Source: DUUI01 sp964345765 (GTDB lineage: Bacteria > Bacillota_I > Bacilli_A > Erysipelotrichales > Erysipelotrichaceae). From it: a DNA stretch of 22,176 nucleotides. The notes under the pieces were generated by a model, which saw nothing but the letters and a program-made list of their open reading frames with translations, was not told the origin of the DNA and did no database searches. Below are positions 6,813 through 15,203 of the stretch, one piece after another. Made by a program: the position numbers and the translations under genes. The stretch is from the NCBI GenBank assembly GCA_964345765.1, contig CAYFSJ010000023.1, forward strand, positions 1 to 22,176. Direction: 5' to 3'. Within the stretch, counting starts at the first letter, position 1. Each line of letters begins with the position of its first letter.

Positions 6813-7190
6813 ATGACAAGGCATCAAAATCGTGTAGACGCAATGATTTACTTATACCAAACATTACTTCGAGATGACATTGAGCATGACTCGGATCAAG
6901 AAGCTTTTTTAGGTTTACACCAGGACTTTCAAAAAGTAATTAATTATGTATTTTCAGATAAGATTGAATTAAGCGAATTAATTGATGATGAACTTAAAGA
7001 TTGGGAATTTAAACGTCTTGGTTTTATTGAACAAGCTATCTTGCTTTTAGCTTGTGGTGAAGCTGTCATCTTACAGACACCTAAAACCGCCCTTATTAAC
7101 GAGGCAGTTGAAATGTCAAAAAGTTATGGCGATCAAGATGATACCTACAAGTTAATTAATGCTACATTGGATAAGGTTTTAGATATATGA
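6813..7190 (+). CDS. nusB: Transcription antitermination/ribosome biogenesis factor NusB
   Basis: All-helical protein that binds boxA RNA with NusE (S10) to promote antitermination of rRNA operons. The 125-residue product has the RNA-binding N-terminus TRHQNRVDAMIYLYQ, the central RLGFIEQAILLLACGEAV helix and the signature TPKTALINEAVEMSKSYGDQDDTYKLINATLDKV. I start at the ATG at 6813 with AGGTGG about eight bases upstream. A GTG start at 6801 would place that site inside the gene and adds no family sequence. The stop overlaps xseA by four bases (ATGA). The folD gene often found after nusB in Bacillota is absent here. Confidence 0.95.
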   Translation: MTRHQNRVDAMIYLYQTLLRDDIEHDSDQEAFLGLHQDFQKVINYVFSDKIELSELIDDELKDWEFKRLGFIEQAILLLACGEAVILQTPKTALINEAVEMSKSYGDQDDTYKLINATLDKVLDI

Positions 7191-8641
7191 GTCAAGCCTT
7201 AAGTATCAGTCAAGTTGTTTCAACGATTAAGAAATCACTTGAGAGTCATCCTGCCCTTAGTGATATTGAATGTGTGGGAGAGATCTCTAATTTTTATAAA
7301 GCCTCTTCAGGGCACTGGTACTTTAGTTTAAAGGATTCTAAAGCTAAAATTGATTGTGTAATGTTTGCTTCTAATACCCTGAAAGTTGCAACCAAGATCC
7401 AAGAAGGGGATGAAGTCATCGTTAAAGGATATGTCTCTGTCTATGCCGCTTCAGGTAAAGTTCAAATTGTAGTTAGTCAATTATCGTTAGATGGACAAGG
7501 AGCACTCTATCAAAAGTATCTACAATTAAGAGATAATCTTCATAAAAAAGGATACTTCAATCAAGAGCATAAAAAAGAAATTCCTAAATATCCAATGAAA
7601 ATAGGCGTGATTGTTGGTGGAAACTCAGCAGCACAAGCGGATATCCAAAAGACCCTTGCCTCAAGATGGCCATCTGCGAAGGTACTTATGTATGAATCAC
7701 TGGTCCAAGGTGCACTTGCGCCATCACAACTAATTAGCCGATTAAAAGAAGCAGACCATGCACAACTTGATGTTATTTTACTTGCAAGAGGAGGAGGATC
7801 TTTAGAAGATTTATGGGCCTTTAATGATTTGGAGCTAGTTATGACCATCTTTGAAGCAAAAACACCTATTATCACTGGTGTTGGTCATGAAATTGATGTG
7901 ACATTGGTTGATTATGTGGCGGATAAGCGCGGTTTAACCCCTACAGATGCGGCCGTTATCGCAACCCCTAATCAAAAAGAAGTAAGAAATGAGATTAACT
8001 TACGATTAAATCAGCTGAATCGATTTGTTCTAGATAAAATCAATTCGAAACGATTAGAACTAAATCATTTAGTGAAACAGAGTGTCTTAAATCGTCCTAA
8101 TGCACTAATTGTAGATAAGGATTATCAATTAAGACAAAATATACAACAACTTAATCAATTTCTACACCATTATCAAAACCTTAGTTATCGCTTTGATAAA
8201 ACCCAGAGCAAGTTGTTTGAACAGACCCGATTAATTACCTATAAGGGTCAACAAGTCCTATTAAGTTTGACTCATCAAATGAAGCGTCAAATTGATAATA
8301 AACAGACTGTATTTGATAGGAAACATTCACTGATTCAAAAGGATTTATTAAATCGAAAGCCTATCAATAAATTGAATCAATCTAGTAGTAATATTTATGA
8401 TTTAAGGGATGAATTAATTTCTGTTATAAACAAGAAAATAGATAAAGCACAGAATAAACAAGTGTTAAGTCATCAGGAATTAACCTTGAAATCGCCTTAT
8501 CGCTTATTAGAAAAGGGCTATATTATAAGTTATCAAAACGATCGATTAATCCGATCAGTTTCAGATATTAATATCAATCAACCAATTAAACTAGTCTATC
8601 AAGATGGACATGTACAAGTGAAAGTGAAGGAACAAGTATGA
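7187..8641 (+). CDS. xseA: Exodeoxyribonuclease VII large subunit
   Basis: Catalytic subunit of ExoVII, which degrades single-stranded DNA to oligonucleotides. An N-terminal OB-fold (IECVGEISNFYKASSGHWYFSLKDSKAKIDCVMF) leads into the nuclease domain with LARGGGSLEDLWAFND and GVGHEIDVTLVDYVADKRGLTPTDAA, then a long coiled-coil region that binds XseB. 484 residues, somewhat longer than the usual 400-460. The normally well conserved GVITSPTGAAxRD segment reads GVIVGGNSAAQAD here, keeping only the final Asp, and the FNDE motif reads FNDL. The gene overlaps nusB and xseB by ATGA. Identity is certain; full activity is likely but these changes deserve note. Confidence 0.95.
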   Translation: MSQALSISQVVSTIKKSLESHPALSDIECVGEISNFYKASSGHWYFSLKDSKAKIDCVMFASNTLKVATKIQEGDEVIVKGYVSVYAASGKVQIVVSQLSLDGQGALYQKYLQLRDNLHKKGYFNQEHKKEIPKYPMKIGVIVGGNSAAQADIQKTLASRWPSAKVLMYESLVQGALAPSQLISRLKEADHAQLDVILLARGGGSLEDLWAFNDLELVMTIFEAKTPIITGVGHEIDVTLVDYVADKRGLTPTDAAVIATPNQKEVRNEINLRLNQLNRFVLDKINSKRLELNHLVKQSVLNRPNALIVDKDYQLRQNIQQLNQFLHHYQNLSYRFDKTQSKLFEQTRLITYKGQQVLLSLTHQMKRQIDNKQTVFDRKHSLIQKDLLNRKPINKLNQSSSNIYDLRDELISVINKKIDKAQNKQVLSHQELTLKSPYRLLEKGYIISYQNDRLIRSVSDININQPIKLVYQDGHVQVKVKEQV

Positions 8642-8856
8642 GTGAATTTAAATTTGATGAAGCAATGAAACGCTTAGAAACCATTGTTAGCCAGTTGGAT
8701 AATCCAGAATTACCATTGGAACAATCAATTGAATTATTTGAAGAAGGCTTAAAGCTTTCACAAGCATGTCAGAAACAACTTAATTCTTATGAAAAGAGAA
8801 TTAATCAAATTGTTGAAGACTATTCACAGGAGGAAAATCATGAAGAAATTAATTGA
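8638..8856 (+). CDS. xseB: Exodeoxyribonuclease VII small subunit
   Basis: A 72-residue helical-hairpin protein that decorates the XseA coiled coil. The body FDEAMKRLETIVSQLDNPELPLEQSIELFEEGLKL-SQACQKQL is the family signature over its full length. It overlaps the xseA stop by four bases and its own last 17 bases overlap ispA. An AGGAGG inside its end serves as the ispA ribosome binding site. Confidence 0.96.
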   Translation: MSEFKFDEAMKRLETIVSQLDNPELPLEQSIELFEEGLKLSQACQKQLNSYEKRINQIVEDYSQEENHEEIN

Positions 8857-9685
8857 TGAACAACTACAAGAAATATTAAGCAATTATGAATCATCAGAAG
8901 TTAAAGAAGCAGCAGCTTATTCTTTATTGGCTCCTGGTAAAAGAGTCCGTCCTTTATTGATGTTAGCTTTAATAAAAGACTATGGCCATGATCCGTATTT
9001 AGGGGTTGATGTCGCTTTAGCATTAGAGTTTATACAAACATACTCAATTGTCCATGATGATTTACCTGCGATGGATGACGATGATTATCGTCGTGGTCAA
9101 TTATCAAATCATAAAGTCTATGGAGAAGCCAATTCAATATTGGCTGGTGATGCCTTATTAACGGCTGCTTTTGAAGTCTTAGTTGGATCAAATTATAGTG
9201 ATAGTATTAAAGTAAAATTAGTAGATTTGTTCTCTAAAAGAGCTGGATTAAATGGAATGATTTTAGGTCAAGCCATCGATTTAGAATTAGAAAATAAAGA
9301 AGTGGATAGTCTAGAAAAGATTCTTAAAATGTATGATTTAAAAACAGGTTGTCTTTTAGCTACAGCATTAGAATCTGCTGCGATTTTAGTAGGTAAAGAT
9401 AAAGATCGTGAAACATTAAAGAATATTGGCTATAAATGTGGTCGTGCTTTCCAAATTCAAGATGATATTTTTGATGTCAGCAAATCATTAGAAGAAATTG
9501 GTAAAACCACAGGTTCAGATGCGAGCAATCAAAAAGTGACTGCTCTTAAGTTTATGAATTTAGATGAAGCGCATGAGTTGGTGTCAAGTTTATATGCTGA
9601 AATACGTTCTGATTTAGATAAATTAAAATTAAATAATTCAGAAATATATAATATGATCGAATATTTAGTGAATCGACAAAGTTAG
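8840..9685 (+). CDS. ispA: Polyprenyl (farnesyl/geranyl) diphosphate synthase
   Basis: Condenses isopentenyl diphosphate with allylic diphosphates to make short-chain prenyl diphosphates. Start at the ATG at 8840, eight bases after AGGAGG; a longer frame from 8789 lies entirely over xseB. In the 281 residues: GKRVRP for IPP binding, the first Asp-rich motif DDLPAMDDDDYRRG, GDALLTAAFE, the GLNGMILGQAIDLE helix, MYDLKTG, and the second Asp-rich motif FQIQDDIFD followed by GKTTGSDASNQKVT. All catalytic residues are present. The xseA-xseB-ispA-dxs order is the classical Bacillota and proteobacterial arrangement. The adjacent dxs-like gene is degenerate, so the source of IPP is not evident in this window. 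Confidence 0.95.
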   Translation: MKKLIDEQLQEILSNYESSEVKEAAAYSLLAPGKRVRPLLMLALIKDYGHDPYLGVDVALALEFIQTYSIVHDDLPAMDDDDYRRGQLSNHKVYGEANSILAGDALLTAAFEVLVGSNYSDSIKVKLVDLFSKRAGLNGMILGQAIDLELENKEVDSLEKILKMYDLKTGCLLATALESAAILVGKDKDRETLKNIGYKCGRAFQIQDDIFDVSKSLEEIGKTTGSDASNQKVTALKFMNLDEAHELVSSLYAEIRSDLDKLKLNNSEIYNMIEYLVNRQS

Positions 9686-9693
9686 AGGAGCTT

Positions 9694-11541
9694 ATGGATT
9701 TAGTCAAGATAGAATCACCTGCATTTTTAAAAACACTTTCTATTAAAGAGCTTGAATCTTTATCAACTGAAATTAGAGAGTTTTTAATTACAAATGTTAG
9801 TAAAACGGGAGGATATCTGGCTTCGAATCTTTCATCGGTTGAATTAAGTATTGGTTTACACCGTGTTTTTAATTCACCAGCTGATAAGATTTTATTTGAT
9901 CCAGATAACCAAAGTTATACACATAAAATACTTACAGGAAGAGCGAATGCGTTTAAAACACTACGACAGGTTAATGGCATGTCGAGTTTTCAGTCTGCTT
10001 CTGAATCTGAACATGATCCTTATGAGGCAACAACCATAGGACAGTCATTATCAATAGCCTATGGTTTAAGTATGAAGAATGATGCTGATCAGATTATATG
10101 TGTGTTGAGTCATGAAGCATTGAATAAAGGGATTGTGTTTGAGGCATTAAATCATATCAGTTCATATAAAAAGAAAGTCATTATAGTTATCAACGATTAT
10201 TCAGACGCTTCAGGGATTAGTGGATTAGCCACGAGCCTAAAGAATCTCGCTCTAGCAAAACCAATTACTCAATTTAGAGATGATATGTCCTCTTTCTTTG
10301 AGAAGGGTAATCTGATTACTAAACCAATTAAGAGATCCATTAAGGGGATTACCAGTACCTTAGGTAAAACGGTCACAACCACCAATATTTTTACCGAATT
10401 AGGCTTTCGGTACATTGGACCTTTTGATGGACATAAAATAAGTGATGTTAATCGTGTATTAAAGTATGCGCGTGATTATGAAGAGCCAATTGTTATTCAT
10501 TTTAAAACAATTAAAGGAAAAGGGTATCAAGAAGCACATCATGAATTGAAAGGGCACTGGATTGATTTAAATGACTTTGATCCAAATACTGGTAAGCATA
10601 TTTTTGATCTTCCAGAAGGCTATTGTTCTAGTGAAGATCAAATGATTGAAACTCTAAAAGTTATGGCAGAATCAAATCCGCGCTTTATGGTTGTCAATAC
10701 TGTCTCACATCTAGAAGAGAAACTTAAATTTGTTAAAGGGAAAATATTTAATATTCACAATGCACTTGCTCATGGATTTTCTTTTGCTTCTGGATTATGT
10801 TTACAAAACTTAAAACCAGTTTTAATTTGTGAAAGCAAAAATCTACTATCGGTTTATGAGACACTTTTAAGTGAAATCTCTTTAGTTAATTGTCCGATGA
10901 CAATCATTGCTTTAAATTCTGGTTTTAATGAAATTGATGGAGGCCTTCAAAAAGGGATTTATGATTTAAGCTTATTCTCTAAATTTGATCCATTTGTTAT
11001 TGCTCAACCTAAAAATAACCAGGAAATTCACCATCAATTATTGTTGACTCAACATACTTCAAAAGTCTCAATTGTACGTCTTCAAGATCAAAATGGTATG
11101 AAGGCCGCATTAAGTAATCCTCCATTCATATTAGGTCAATGGGAGATTAATAACTTAGAGGTATCTGATCCGAGTGGAATAATCTTAACCTATGGCTCCA
11201 ATGTCGAAACTTATCTTCAAAAGAGTAAGTCAAATTACTTAAATTTATGGGTCGTCAATATGCGCTACGCTAACCCAATGGATGAGGATGCACTCAGCTT
11301 TTGTTTACAGACAAATAAACCAATCTATATTGTGAGTGATGATTTTATTCCTGAATCATTATTGTGTAAAATTGATGAATTAAAGAAAGAAATTGCATCT
11401 TATTCTGTAATCCATATCTATCAACCACAGTCTCAACTTTATAAACATGGTCCAGTCTCCTATTTAAGAAAACAAGCTAAAATTGATAGTTTAAGTGTTT
11501 TAAATGACATTCTAAATGATATCGAGGTGAATAACAATTAA
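9694..11541 (+). CDS. Degenerate DXS homologue (1-deoxy-D-xylulose-5-phosphate synthase-like pseudoenzyme)
   Basis: 615 residues, collinear end to end with DXS (about 620), with an SD of GAGGAG. Retained scaffold: HKILTGR (77-83), SESEHD (103-108), FEALNH (149-154), IGPFDGH (241-247), KTIKGKGY (271-278). Against Escherichia coli DXS from memory, the working residues are replaced. The SGHFASGL histidine is Tyr41. GHQAYPH reads DNQSYTH. GHSSTS reads GQSLS. The ThDP/Mg motif GDGA is SHEA (139-142), and its NDN partner is NDY (167-169). The catalytic Glu of AEQHAVT aligns with Leu358. The DRAG.. and QTHQG segments and the VRYPRG arginines are also lost. The frame is intact, so it is probably expressed but unlikely to make DXP. 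It sits between ispA and recN, where functional dxs usually lies. I leave the symbol blank because function is not supported. Confidence 0.85.
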   Translation: MDLVKIESPAFLKTLSIKELESLSTEIREFLITNVSKTGGYLASNLSSVELSIGLHRVFNSPADKILFDPDNQSYTHKILTGRANAFKTLRQVNGMSSFQSASESEHDPYEATTIGQSLSIAYGLSMKNDADQIICVLSHEALNKGIVFEALNHISSYKKKVIIVINDYSDASGISGLATSLKNLALAKPITQFRDDMSSFFEKGNLITKPIKRSIKGITSTLGKTVTTTNIFTELGFRYIGPFDGHKISDVNRVLKYARDYEEPIVIHFKTIKGKGYQEAHHELKGHWIDLNDFDPNTGKHIFDLPEGYCSSEDQMIETLKVMAESNPRFMVVNTVSHLEEKLKFVKGKIFNIHNALAHGFSFASGLCLQNLKPVLICESKNLLSVYETLLSEISLVNCPMTIIALNSGFNEIDGGLQKGIYDLSLFSKFDPFVIAQPKNNQEIHHQLLLTQHTSKVSIVRLQDQNGMKAALSNPPFILGQWEINNLEVSDPSGIILTYGSNVETYLQKSKSNYLNLWVVNMRYANPMDEDALSFCLQTNKPIYIVSDDFIPESLLCKIDELKKEIASYSVIHIYQPQSQLYKHGPVSYLRKQAKIDSLSVLNDILNDIEVNNN

Positions 11542-13175
11542 TGATTCAACAGCTTTCTATTTATAATTACATTCTAATTGAATCGCTTCAATTTGATTTT
11601 AAGCCATCCATGATGGTTGTTATTGGTGAAACGGGTGCCGGAAAATCTATTTTTATTCATGCTTTATCACTGATTATGGGACAAAGATTAAACAAAGAAA
11701 TAGTAGGACCTTATGGCTCACAAGCGATTATTGAAGCTATCTTTAGTTTTGAAGAAGAGTCAAATGCTTATCAACAATTGTTAGAAGCTGGCTTTGAGGT
11801 TGATCAAGAGATGGTCTTTTCTCGTATTGTTAACGAAAATGGTAAATCGACTTATCGGATTAATCGACAATTAGTTCCACTTAATTTAGTCAAAACAATT
11901 TTAAGTGAAGAGATTGATATTCATTCACAGTTTAATACTCAAGGATTATTGGATGAAAAGAATCATTTAAATTATTTAGATCAGTTTATTGATAATGATC
12001 ATTTAAAATCCGAGGTAAAACAAACCTATTATGAGTATAAAGATTTAATAACACAAAAGAACCAATTTTTAGAACATCAGTTGGATGAATTTGAACTAAA
12101 TCAACTTCAAAAAGAAATCGATCTTTTAGAAGAATTGAATTTTAGTGTCGATGAACTTGATTCTATTCAAGAAGAGCTTAAGCGACTTAAGGAAGTTGAG
12201 TTATCATTGGCATCAGCTTATGAATTATCTGATATTTTTGATGAAGTTAATTATGAGTCCTTATATCCTGTCTTAAATTCCAGTCCAAATAAAGATATTA
12301 ATGAATTAGTCTCTTCTGCCTATTATCAGTTATCAGAAGCTCATCAAAGTATTAAACAAGAAATCAGTTCAGCTGACTTTGATGAAGAAAGCTATCAACA
12401 ACTTAATGAGCGTTCATATTTATATACTAGTACGATGCGTCGTTTAAATCGAAGTGTACAAGAAATATTGGATTATATCGAAGAGTCTAAAGAATTAATT
12501 AACAATCATTGTGATCATAAGAGAACTTTAAATCAATTTGATAAGAAAATTGAGGAAGCTCATCAAAATTATCTGAAGGTTTCAGAAAAGTTAAGCGAGC
12601 TAAGAAAAGCAGCTAGTTCTAACTTAGCAAATGAACTAAAGGCACATGCACAGGATTTGAATTTACATCATTTTAATTTTGATGTTAAATTTAATCATGT
12701 CGAAAATGAATTAGGAATTGATCAGGTTAAGTTTTTAATTGCATTAAATAAAGGTCAAGATTTAGCACCACTTTCCATGGTGGTTAGTGGTGGTGAGCTT
12801 TCAAGAGTCATGTTGGCGTTGAAAGTGATTTTTAATCGACACCAAACACCTAAATTGATTGTTTTTGATGAAATTGACTCAGGTGTTTCTGGACAAGTTG
12901 CTCAATTGATGGGACAAAAAATGAATCAATTATCGAAGGAGCATGGTTTATTAGTTGTGACTCATTTACCAATTATTGCTGCTTTTGGAGATACCCATCA
13001 TTTAGTTTATAAGAAAGATGTTGAAGAATTTACTCAAGTCTATTTCAAACAATTGAATGATAAAGAACGTTTAGAACAATTAGCATTAATGTTATCATCA
13101 CAAATTAATGAATCGAGTATAGAGGCTGCCTCAAATCTATTAAGTCAAACTAAGGATCTTAAACATGAGTTCTAG
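11541..13175 (+). CDS. recN: DNA repair protein RecN
   Basis: SMC-like ATPase acting early in double-strand break repair. 544 residues, slightly short of the usual 550-575. N-terminal IYNYILIESLQFDF leads to Walker A GETGAGKS (29-36). A long coiled-coil middle follows (about 140-365), then the C-terminal half with the ABC-type signature VVSGGELSRVMLALKVIF, Walker B LIVFDEIDSGVSGQVAQLMG and the H-loop VVTHLPIIAAFGDTHHLVYK. The start overlaps the preceding stop by one base (TTAATG). In many Bacillota yqxC/tlyA and argR lie between dxs and recN; both are missing here. Confidence 0.95.
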   Translation: MIQQLSIYNYILIESLQFDFKPSMMVVIGETGAGKSIFIHALSLIMGQRLNKEIVGPYGSQAIIEAIFSFEEESNAYQQLLEAGFEVDQEMVFSRIVNENGKSTYRINRQLVPLNLVKTILSEEIDIHSQFNTQGLLDEKNHLNYLDQFIDNDHLKSEVKQTYYEYKDLITQKNQFLEHQLDEFELNQLQKEIDLLEELNFSVDELDSIQEELKRLKEVELSLASAYELSDIFDEVNYESLYPVLNSSPNKDINELVSSAYYQLSEAHQSIKQEISSADFDEESYQQLNERSYLYTSTMRRLNRSVQEILDYIEESKELINNHCDHKRTLNQFDKKIEEAHQNYLKVSEKLSELRKAASSNLANELKAHAQDLNLHHFNFDVKFNHVENELGIDQVKFLIALNKGQDLAPLSMVVSGGELSRVMLALKVIFNRHQTPKLIVFDEIDSGVSGQVAQLMGQKMNQLSKEHGLLVVTHLPIIAAFGDTHHLVYKKDVEEFTQVYFKQLNDKERLEQLALMLSSQINESSIEAASNLLSQTKDLKHEF

Positions 13176-14319
13176 AGTGTTGTTTCATATCGATTTAAAT
13201 GCTTTTTATGCTAGTGTGGCACAAAATAATGATCCTAACTTAATTGGTAAGCCGCTGGTTGTCTCACGTAATAAGAGTGGCTCAGTTGTCACGACGGCTT
13301 CATATGAGGCAAGAGCCTATGGAATTCATTCCGCGATGCCTCTGGCTATTGCTCAACAAAAGTACCGACATTTAGTAGTAGTAGAACCTGATTTTAAAGA
13401 GTACCGAAGAGTTTCCAATCTTTTTGTTAATTATTTAAGAACAATTACTCCTTTGGTTGAAGTCCTATCGATTGATGAATGCTATATGGATGTGACTCAA
13501 CAAATAAAACAATTTGATAAACCGCTTGATTTAGCGTTTAAAATTCAAAGAGATTTAAAGGAAAAGTATAATTTATCCTGTTCAATTGGGGTTGCGCCTA
13601 ATCGTTTTTTGGCGAAAATGGCGTCTGATTTAAAGAAACCAATGGGAATTACGGTTTTAAGAAAAAGAGAAGTCAAGCGTAAGTTATGGCCATTGCCAAT
13701 TGAAGATTTTTATGGCATTGGCAAAGTCACTCAAGAGAAATTAAAGAGGCTAAATATAAAAACAATAGGGGACTTGGTGACAACGGATAAGAAATTCCTG
13801 GAACCTATTTTACATAATCAGATGGATTCAATATTAGATAAAGCACATGGTATCGATACAGCAGAGCTTGAGATTGATGCGGATGTTAAATCGATTTCTG
13901 CTTCCAATTCGTTATTAAAAGGGGTCGATGATTATCAAGAGATACACTCAATTATTTTTACTCAATGTGAAGATATAGTTGAAAAATTGGTAAAGAATAA
14001 TTTTATGGGTCTCACCTTAAGTGTGACGGTTGGGTTCAACCAAGAAAAGCCAACGTCTAAATCACAACGGAATGAGGGTGGTTTTTCGACGCTTGAACAA
14101 CTTTATCAAAGTGCTTTATTGTTATTTGATCAGTTTGAATTTAATGATTCTGTTACTTTCTTAGGGGTTGCTTTAAATAACTTAAAGACTATTGAAGAAG
14201 ATGAAATCTATAATTTGTTTAATTATGATCAGAAAGAACATTCAGTAAACGAAATTATTCATAAGATTAATGATTTATTTGATTCACCGATTTTACGTAA
14301 GGCGAGTGAAGAAAAATGA
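13165..14319 (+). CDS. dinB: DNA polymerase IV (Y-family translesion polymerase)
   Basis: Error-prone polymerase for bypass of damaged bases. 384 residues. The N-terminus VLFHIDLNAFYASVAQ holds the first metal Asp (Asp10), YEARAYGIHSAMP (47-59) is the fingers signature, and SIDECYMDV holds the catalytic Asp104-Glu105 pair. SIGVAPNRFLAKMASDLKKPMG and an FYGIGKVTQEKLKRLNIKTIGDL helix-hairpin-helix follow, then the little-finger domain. Near the C-terminus a DEIYNLF stretch may be a beta-clamp binding peptide (inference). It overlaps recN by 11 bases and xerD by 4, placing two repair genes in one transcript. Confidence 0.95.
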   Translation: MSSRVLFHIDLNAFYASVAQNNDPNLIGKPLVVSRNKSGSVVTTASYEARAYGIHSAMPLAIAQQKYRHLVVVEPDFKEYRRVSNLFVNYLRTITPLVEVLSIDECYMDVTQQIKQFDKPLDLAFKIQRDLKEKYNLSCSIGVAPNRFLAKMASDLKKPMGITVLRKREVKRKLWPLPIEDFYGIGKVTQEKLKRLNIKTIGDLVTTDKKFLEPILHNQMDSILDKAHGIDTAELEIDADVKSISASNSLLKGVDDYQEIHSIIFTQCEDIVEKLVKNNFMGLTLSVTVGFNQEKPTSKSQRNEGGFSTLEQLYQSALLLFDQFEFNDSVTFLGVALNNLKTIEEDEIYNLFNYDQKEHSVNEIIHKINDLFDSPILRKASEEK

Positions 14320-15203
14320 GTCAAAAAGTAATTGAACAATATAAAAACCATTTAAAGTATGTTTCAAATTATTCACAGGCTACCATTGAGAGTTATCTAA
14401 ATGATTTGGAAATATTCCTTAATGAGATTGAGTATAAGTATGGAGAACTTTCACCAAATCAACTTCAAGATTTGTTCTATGCTTGGTCTAAAAGTATCTC
14501 AAATGCTTCATTAGCAAGACGTTTGAGTGCCATTAGACATTTTTATCAATATCTAGTATCAACTAAAGAAGTAGAGGTTGATCCAACGCTTCATCTTAAG
14601 GTTCATCAAAAAGACAAGAAACTTCCAGAATATTTAACCTTAGAGGAAGTGCTTCAATTAACGAGTTTTGAAATTAAGAATTTTGATGATTATCTAGATA
14701 AAGCCATAATTGAAGTTTTATTTAGTTGTGGCTTAAGAGTGACTGAATTAATCTCATTGACTCATTCTAGATATTATAAACATGAGGGATTCTTTAAAAT
14801 CCTTGGAAAAGGATCAAAGGAACGAATTGTTCCTATTGGTAAACGTGCTCAACAGGCATTGGAAGACTATTTGTTGAATGTACCGAAAAAATCGACGTTA
14901 ACACTGTTAGTCAATATTAAATCACTGCCATTAAGTCGTCAAAGCGTTTATAATAGAATAAGAAAGCGTCAAGTTCAAACAAAACTTCGTAAAAATGTGA
15001 CCCCGCATATGCTGCGCCATAGTTTTGCGAGCGCGCTTATCAATAATGATGCTGATCTGAGAGTGGTTCAAGAATTATTGGGTCATGAAGTTATTTCGAC
15101 TACTCAGATTTATACTCATTTAGAGAGTAAATCTAAAAAGAGAATGTATGATCAGTTTCATCCAGGACAATTATTGAAGAAAGGAAATCAAAACAATGAG
15201 TGA
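14316..15203 (+). CDS. xerD: Tyrosine recombinase XerD
   Basis: Resolves chromosome dimers at the dif site. An N-terminal SAM-like DNA-binding domain (about 1-90) is followed by the catalytic domain with the complete residue set: Arg141 (SCGLRVTELISL), Lys165 or Lys168 (GKGSKER), His231 and Arg234 (HMLRHSFASAL), His257 (LLGHEVISTTQ) and the nucleophile Tyr266 (IYTHL). 295 residues is the usual XerD length, and the position directly before deoB matches Bacillus subtilis xerD (ripX). Starts in an ATGA overlap with dinB. It is a housekeeping recombinase; nothing suggests a mobile-element integrase. Confidence 0.92.
   Translation: MSQKVIEQYKNHLKYVSNYSQATIESYLNDLEIFLNEIEYKYGELSPNQLQDLFYAWSKSISNASLARRLSAIRHFYQYLVSTKEVEVDPTLHLKVHQKDKKLPEYLTLEEVLQLTSFEIKNFDDYLDKAIIEVLFSCGLRVTELISLTHSRYYKHEGFFKILGKGSKERIVPIGKRAQQALEDYLLNVPKKSTLTLLVNIKSLPLSRQSVYNRIRKRQVQTKLRKNVTPHMLRHSFASALINNDADLRVVQELLGHEVISTTQIYTHLESKSKKRMYDQFHPGQLLKKGNQNNE

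Noticed and set aside
8789..8839. Upstream ATG extension of ispA
   Set aside because: It lies wholly over xseB and would put the perfect AGGAGG site inside the gene; IspA family proteins begin near the ATG at 8840.
14316..15203. Phage or integrative-element integrase
   Set aside because: Length, motifs and location before deoB match housekeeping XerD, and no attachment-site repeats or phage genes are nearby.
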